Made by a program: the position numbers and the translations under genes | Source of the DNA: Neckera pumila | Lineage: Eukaryota; Streptophyta; Bryopsida; Hypnales; Neckeraceae | Reading direction: 5' to 3' | Length of the DNA stretch: 64,000 bases | NCBI GenBank assembly: GCA_963969595.1 | Contig: OZ018413.1 | Span: forward strand, 4,740,711-4,804,710 | Part shown: positions 60,124 to 64,000 of the stretch, one piece after another | Layout of the letters: each line of letters starts with the position of its first letter | How positions within the stretch are numbered: position 1 is the stretch's first letter | Notes under the pieces: model-generated | Told to the model about the DNA's origin: nothing | The model's database searches: none | What the model saw: only the letters and a program-made list of their open reading frames with translations

Positions 60124-61145
60124 GCAGGACGTTAAATTGTGCCATCCTTTGTGGGCCCGGCTGTCAGAATGTCGGGCTGTCAGGACGGCACCCAGCCAAG
60201 CGTGCGGGTAGCGCGGCGGAAAGTGCAGGACATAAGAGTGCAAAATAGGAAAATGCAGGACACGACGTCCTGACGTCCGGCGGCGGGTCAGGGTTTAGGG
60301 TGGCGGGTTAGGTTTTTGGGTTTAGATAAACCATATTGTTTGTAAACCTTCCTACCACCCCATATGTATATAAAGCCTTGTCTTTTGAATTCTAAACACA
60401 AATCACGAATGGATGGAGAAGCAAAGTGAGATAGATGTTCATTCCAAATGGACAATTTAACATCTTGTAAAGAAAAAAAAATTCCAAGAAACTTTTTCAA
60501 GTTCTATTAAAATAAGATTTTGGGGCACAATTCAAATAACATATTTCAAAGTGCATGAGGGAATTATAAGCAACAGGGTAGCCCTCCAAACGAAACTTTT
60601 CATAATTCTAAAAAAGTTGAAGTGTCCATTCTATGCAGGACCTATATAATAATGAAATTTTCATGAAGTATAAGGTTAGAGATGGACGTGGATGGAAATT
60701 TATGCGTCCCTCATGCACTTTGAAATATGTTGTTTGAATTGTGCCCCAAAAATCTTGTTTTAGTAGGATTTGAAAAAAAAAATTGAATTTTTTTTTGTTT
60801 GCAAGATGTTAAATTGTCCATTTGAAATGGACATCTATCTCACTTTGCTTCTCCATCCATTCGTGATTTGTATTTAGAATTCAAAAGACAAGGCTTTATA
60901 TACATATGGGGTGGTAGGAAGGTTTACAAACAATATGGTTTATCTAAACCCAAAAACCTAACCCGCCACCCTAAACTCTGATCCACCGCCAAACGTCGGG
61001 ACGTCGTGTCCTGCATTTTCCTATTTTGCACTCTTATGTCCTGCACTTTCCGCCGCGCTACCCGCACGCTTGGTTGGGCACCGTCCTGACAGCCCGACAT
61101 TCTGACAGCCGGGCCCACAAAGGATGGCACAATTTAACGTCCTGC
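60124..61145. mobile_element. MULE-type foldback element, 1,022 bp, with 9 bp target duplication
   Basis: The whole element is an inverted repeat centred near 60634: ends GCAGGACGTTAAATTGTGCC and its exact complement, arms of about 490 bp with few differences. It is flanked on both sides by the same 9 bp, GTTCTTTAG (60115-60123 and 61146-61154). Long terminal inverted repeats plus a 9 bp duplication are the hallmark of Mutator-like elements. It has no transposase gene. Each arm carries CCATATGTATATAAAG, a TATA-box-like stretch also seen in the 15730 foldback. Arm identity implies a fairly recent insertion. Confidence 0.9.
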
Positions 61146-63600
61146 GTTCTTTAGGAGCGGCACCAATCTTCTCATTTCCGTACTATTGTGGCCTTGGAGG
61201 CCGGGGGGCAACTCAATTATAATAGGCAGGGCTGTGCGGCATAATAAGTCAATTTAGACTTGCTTATTCATTTGTAATAACTTATAATAAGTCAATTAAG
61301 ACTTGTATATTCATTTATAACAACTAATAATGAATGAAGGTTTTTATTATGTCCTTATCATTGTTGTCACATTGGGCAAGTTAGGATCACCAAATATCCT
61401 GGACGGGCGGATACATCAGATGATTCAAACAGATCAATCGAACAATGTGACCATCTTAAAGTAGTCACATTAGGCAAGTTAGGATCACTGGACGCCCTAG
61501 GACGGGCGGGCAAATTGGACAATTTGTCCAACGTGACAACTATGACCTTTATTACATTAAAAAATTTATAATAAGTTCTAGAATTCAAGAACCTTTTTGT
61601 CTTTACACCCTTGCATAATAAAATGCCTTATTTTTCACTTATTATATATTTTATCTAACTATAAATATACTTTTTTAATATCCCAAATACATATTCTAAA
61701 AGCTCTCAATGTCTTTTTCCCAATGAGATGTAAAATCATCATAGTCATAAGTGATTAAGTCATAGTATTTTGTAAAATAAGAGATAATAAATCTCCATAT
61801 AATAAATGGGAGTCGCTCCCCTGGGCTTGGAGGTTGTTGTGAAGAGGGCTTAGTATGATGGTGCTGGACAAGTCATACTTTGACTTTGAACTTCCTGATC
61901 AGGTTTTGTGCTTGATAACTTTTATGAGCTGCGCAAGTGTTTTGGCACTTTTTAGGTGCAACATGTAAAAAGTTGTAGCATATTGGCAGTTTTGTGCTTT
62001 GAATTCAAATTTTTTGTTGCATTTTTTAGGAATAAAATTAGGTGCCTTAAGGTAGGTTTACATTGGGTGTTAAGGTAATGTGCAGAGAGCATGTAATATG
62101 GGTAGTAGTTGGTAAACAGATCCAATTCAGATGGACTAAACTCATGAAGCACCTTTTGGGTACACTGGTTTGTTATATAGTAGCGTACTATTCACATATA
62201 TGACCTTGTTTTGCTCCACATGGCCTTGCTGGCACATACCAATCAATAAAACGTCCACATGTGCTGTTCTTTGAATTTGTATTGTTGTGGGCCATTCTCT
62301 TCCTCTATGATTGTAAGTGTTTGTTTTCTTGCGGGTCTTTGGTACGATTTTGGTTTCTTCATTTTGAAGGGGGTTGTGGGTGATTTTTTTGCTGTTCATG
62401 CTCTTTCCTCCTGCGTATTGCTAGATTCCTTTTGAATTCAATTTTCTTGGTGGTTCTATTTTTATGTAACTGTAGCAGCATTAAAAGACAAAGCTGAACT
62501 TGTAGAATGGATGAATAAGGATGAATGGAGATGAATTTTGTTAGAGCTCCTATATAATGTCTGTATAAATATGGTTGGAGGTGCTCAATAATTGGCATGA
62601 GACCAATGTATATTTCAAAGTACTGATAATGTATTGTGCTCTAAAAGCAACCACTAACATAGAAGTACACTTTGCTTTCTGCAATGTACCATCAATGTAC
62701 ATTTCAAGAGGTGGTTGTTTTTAGTGACCATTGTGTTTCAACTTCAAAAATTTGTAACTAATATCACAAAGGTTCAAAAAATATGAAATGACTTGGGTTA
62801 GATGCCACTTCCATTTTTTTTCCTACAGAAATTTACTAAAAATTATCTTAAGGAGTTTAGTTTCTCCAAAAAGAAATCAATTCTTAAAAGGTTGCTTTAA
62901 GAGTAGACTACCCTACTCATGGTCCAAAGTTTGAGCCGAATTCTCATCTGGACATTTGTCCATAAGAGTCCCTAGTCCAAAGGCAGATGTATATATGGAG
63001 TTTTTTAAGTGAATTAAATTATGGCTAGAGAAGAGTCTAAACATTAAATTTGCAAGTTTTTTTTTTCTATACATCCCCACCAATGTTTTTTGGGGGTAAT
63101 TTATTGCTCAAAAGCAATTACAAATCTTTTTGAGGGAATACTGAGCAATAGATTCTCCTATTTTCAATGAATGAAATTGCTCAATTGCTAACTAATCTAG
63201 AGATAATATTATTATATCATAGATTACTTTCCACACTTTTGGATGAATACATGCACTTTCATCCACATGTTTCATATTTCATCTACGTCAATGGATGTAA
63301 ATAGCTTCACTACTCCACTATACATTGCTTTGTACGGTGTCTAAAAATAATGGGAAAAAACCTACTGATCTCCATATGATGATCTCATTTAAAACCTCTA
63401 CAATATTCATGAAGCATAGAGTGACTATACTAATTACATTGCTGAAGAATAGACAAAAAAAACTCTTTTTCAACGTACTTGGATGTACCTCATGTCACGA
63501 TAGTCCCTACAATGAGCTCTTCATACCATTCATAATCCCTGGACAAACATCGGTGCCCAACTTTTCCGCTGCTCTTGGACTCATGATCCTATGTCCAATA
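61146..63600. other. Intergenic DNA with small tandem repeats
   Basis: No gene recognised. At 61368-61415 and 61467-61512 a direct repeat of about 45 bp (GTCACATT, GGCAAGTTAGGATCAC, GGACGGGCGG) recurs with a 98 bp period. At 61250-61330 AAGTCAATT(T/A)AGACTTG recurs twice. About 63070-63310 is a relative of 50880-51250. The rest is AT-rich and featureless. Confidence 0.5.
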
Positions 63601-63637
63601 AGAAAGAAACATTATATTGGCCAATATAAGGTTTAGG

Positions 63638-63673
63638 TGGGCCCGAAGGAAAAACCTAACCCTAACCCTATCC
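63638..63673 (+). promoter_or_regulatory. Site II and telo-box promoter elements of the S29 gene
   Basis: TGGGCCC at 63638-63644 is a site II element, and AACCCTAACCC at 63658-63668 contains a telo-box. The pair is typical of plant ribosomal protein and other growth-linked promoters. They lie about 140-160 bp upstream of the start codon, followed by a pyrimidine-rich leader (TCCTCTCTTTTGC, then CTCATCCATCTCTCTC). This strongly supports the neighbouring gene as a real, expressed ribosomal protein gene. Confidence 0.8.
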
Positions 63674-63800
63674 TCTCTTTTGCTTTAACAGCCCCTCTCC
63701 CTCATCCATCTCTCTCTTTTGACTCCCCATCGCTCGTCTTGCGCTTGCGCCAATTGCTCGCCTTGCGCGCTCGCCCTCGCAGCCTCACCATCTGCCCAGC

Positions 63801-63862
63801 ATGGGTCACGAAGCGGTCTGGAACTCTCACCCCAAGGGCTACGGCCCCGGCTCCCGCACCTG
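63801..63862 (+). CDS. RPS29: Ribosomal protein S29 (uS14), first exon, runs off the window
   Basis: Component of the 40S ribosomal subunit head, a zinc-binding protein of 56 residues. The first 20 residues here (MGHEAVWNSHPK, then GYGPGSRT) match the conserved start of the family. The exon ends at TG before GTACGG, inside the codon for the first zinc-ligand cysteine (phase 2). The rest of the protein must lie beyond an intron that starts at 63863 and continues past 64000. If no intron were used, the following residues (WYGCFSHNMM) would not fit the family at all. Start chosen as the only ATG giving the conserved N-terminus. Confidence 0.82.
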
Positions 63863-64000
63863 GTACGGCTGCTTCTCTCACAACATGATGGACACTACTT
63901 TTGAAAGAACACGGAGCATCGATGGTTGGAATGATTTGGGGATTGTTGGTCTCAGCGAAGTGCTTCCATTGTGGTCCTGTTGTCGTGCTGCACCCGCACT
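63863..64000 (+). other. First intron of RPS29 (partial)
   Basis: Begins GTACGG; no acceptor and no further RPS29 coding sequence before the window ends. An open frame continues through it but reads as unrelated sequence. Confidence 0.6.

Overview
The window is nuclear DNA of a land plant. The evidence is a set of intron-containing plant-type housekeeping genes separated by long, AT-rich stretches full of transposon debris and foldback elements. I cannot name the species. The gene set fits any embryophyte, and a bryophyte or other seedless plant is only an impression. There is no prokaryotic or organellar gene organisation, and I saw no tRNA, rRNA or CRISPR array.

Layout. 1-4.3 kb: non-coding, with a 1 kb foldback repeat. 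4.3-7.4 kb: a three-exon cytochrome b5 gene (+) with a duplicated leader motif and a three-unit tandem repeat in its first intron. 7.4-21.2 kb: a tandem duplication of a two-gene block made of dihydroneopterin aldolase (folate synthesis) and an F-box protein. Order is aldolase, F-box, aldolase copy, 3.3 kb of repeats, F-box copy. The aldolase copies are almost identical, but the second has lost the putative first exon and promoter. The F-box copies differ mainly in one small cluster.

21.2-24 kb: exon-like pieces of an unrecognised gene, probably decayed. 24-38 kb: transposon-rich. It holds a roughly 4.8 kb structure with about 730 bp terminal inverted repeats enclosing a decayed CACTA (En/Spm) transposase, and then a decayed PIF/Harbinger element with both its Myb/SANT-like and its DDE transposase genes. 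Several members of a roughly 290 bp MITE family are scattered here. 38-46.5 kb: a seven-intron gene (+) for an RPAP1/MINIYO-type RNA polymerase II-associated protein whose N-terminal third is not recognisable. 48-50.4 kb: a small membrane protein gene (-) with its leader; part of its upstream region is duplicated 2.2 kb away.

54.9-57.1 kb: a four-exon J-domain co-chaperone gene (-). 58.4-61.2 kb: an unrecognised, possibly broken gene ending at a 1,022 bp MULE-type foldback element flanked by a perfect 9 bp target duplication. 63.6-64 kb: the promoter and first exon of ribosomal protein S29, running off the window.

The genes do not form a pathway; they are neighbours. The points of most interest are the recent two-gene duplication with loss of an upstream exon in one aldolase copy, a clustered patch of protein-changing differences in the F-box pair, an acidic reading frame overlapping the F-box stop codon, and the dense set of perfect or near-perfect foldbacks that could give hairpin RNAs.
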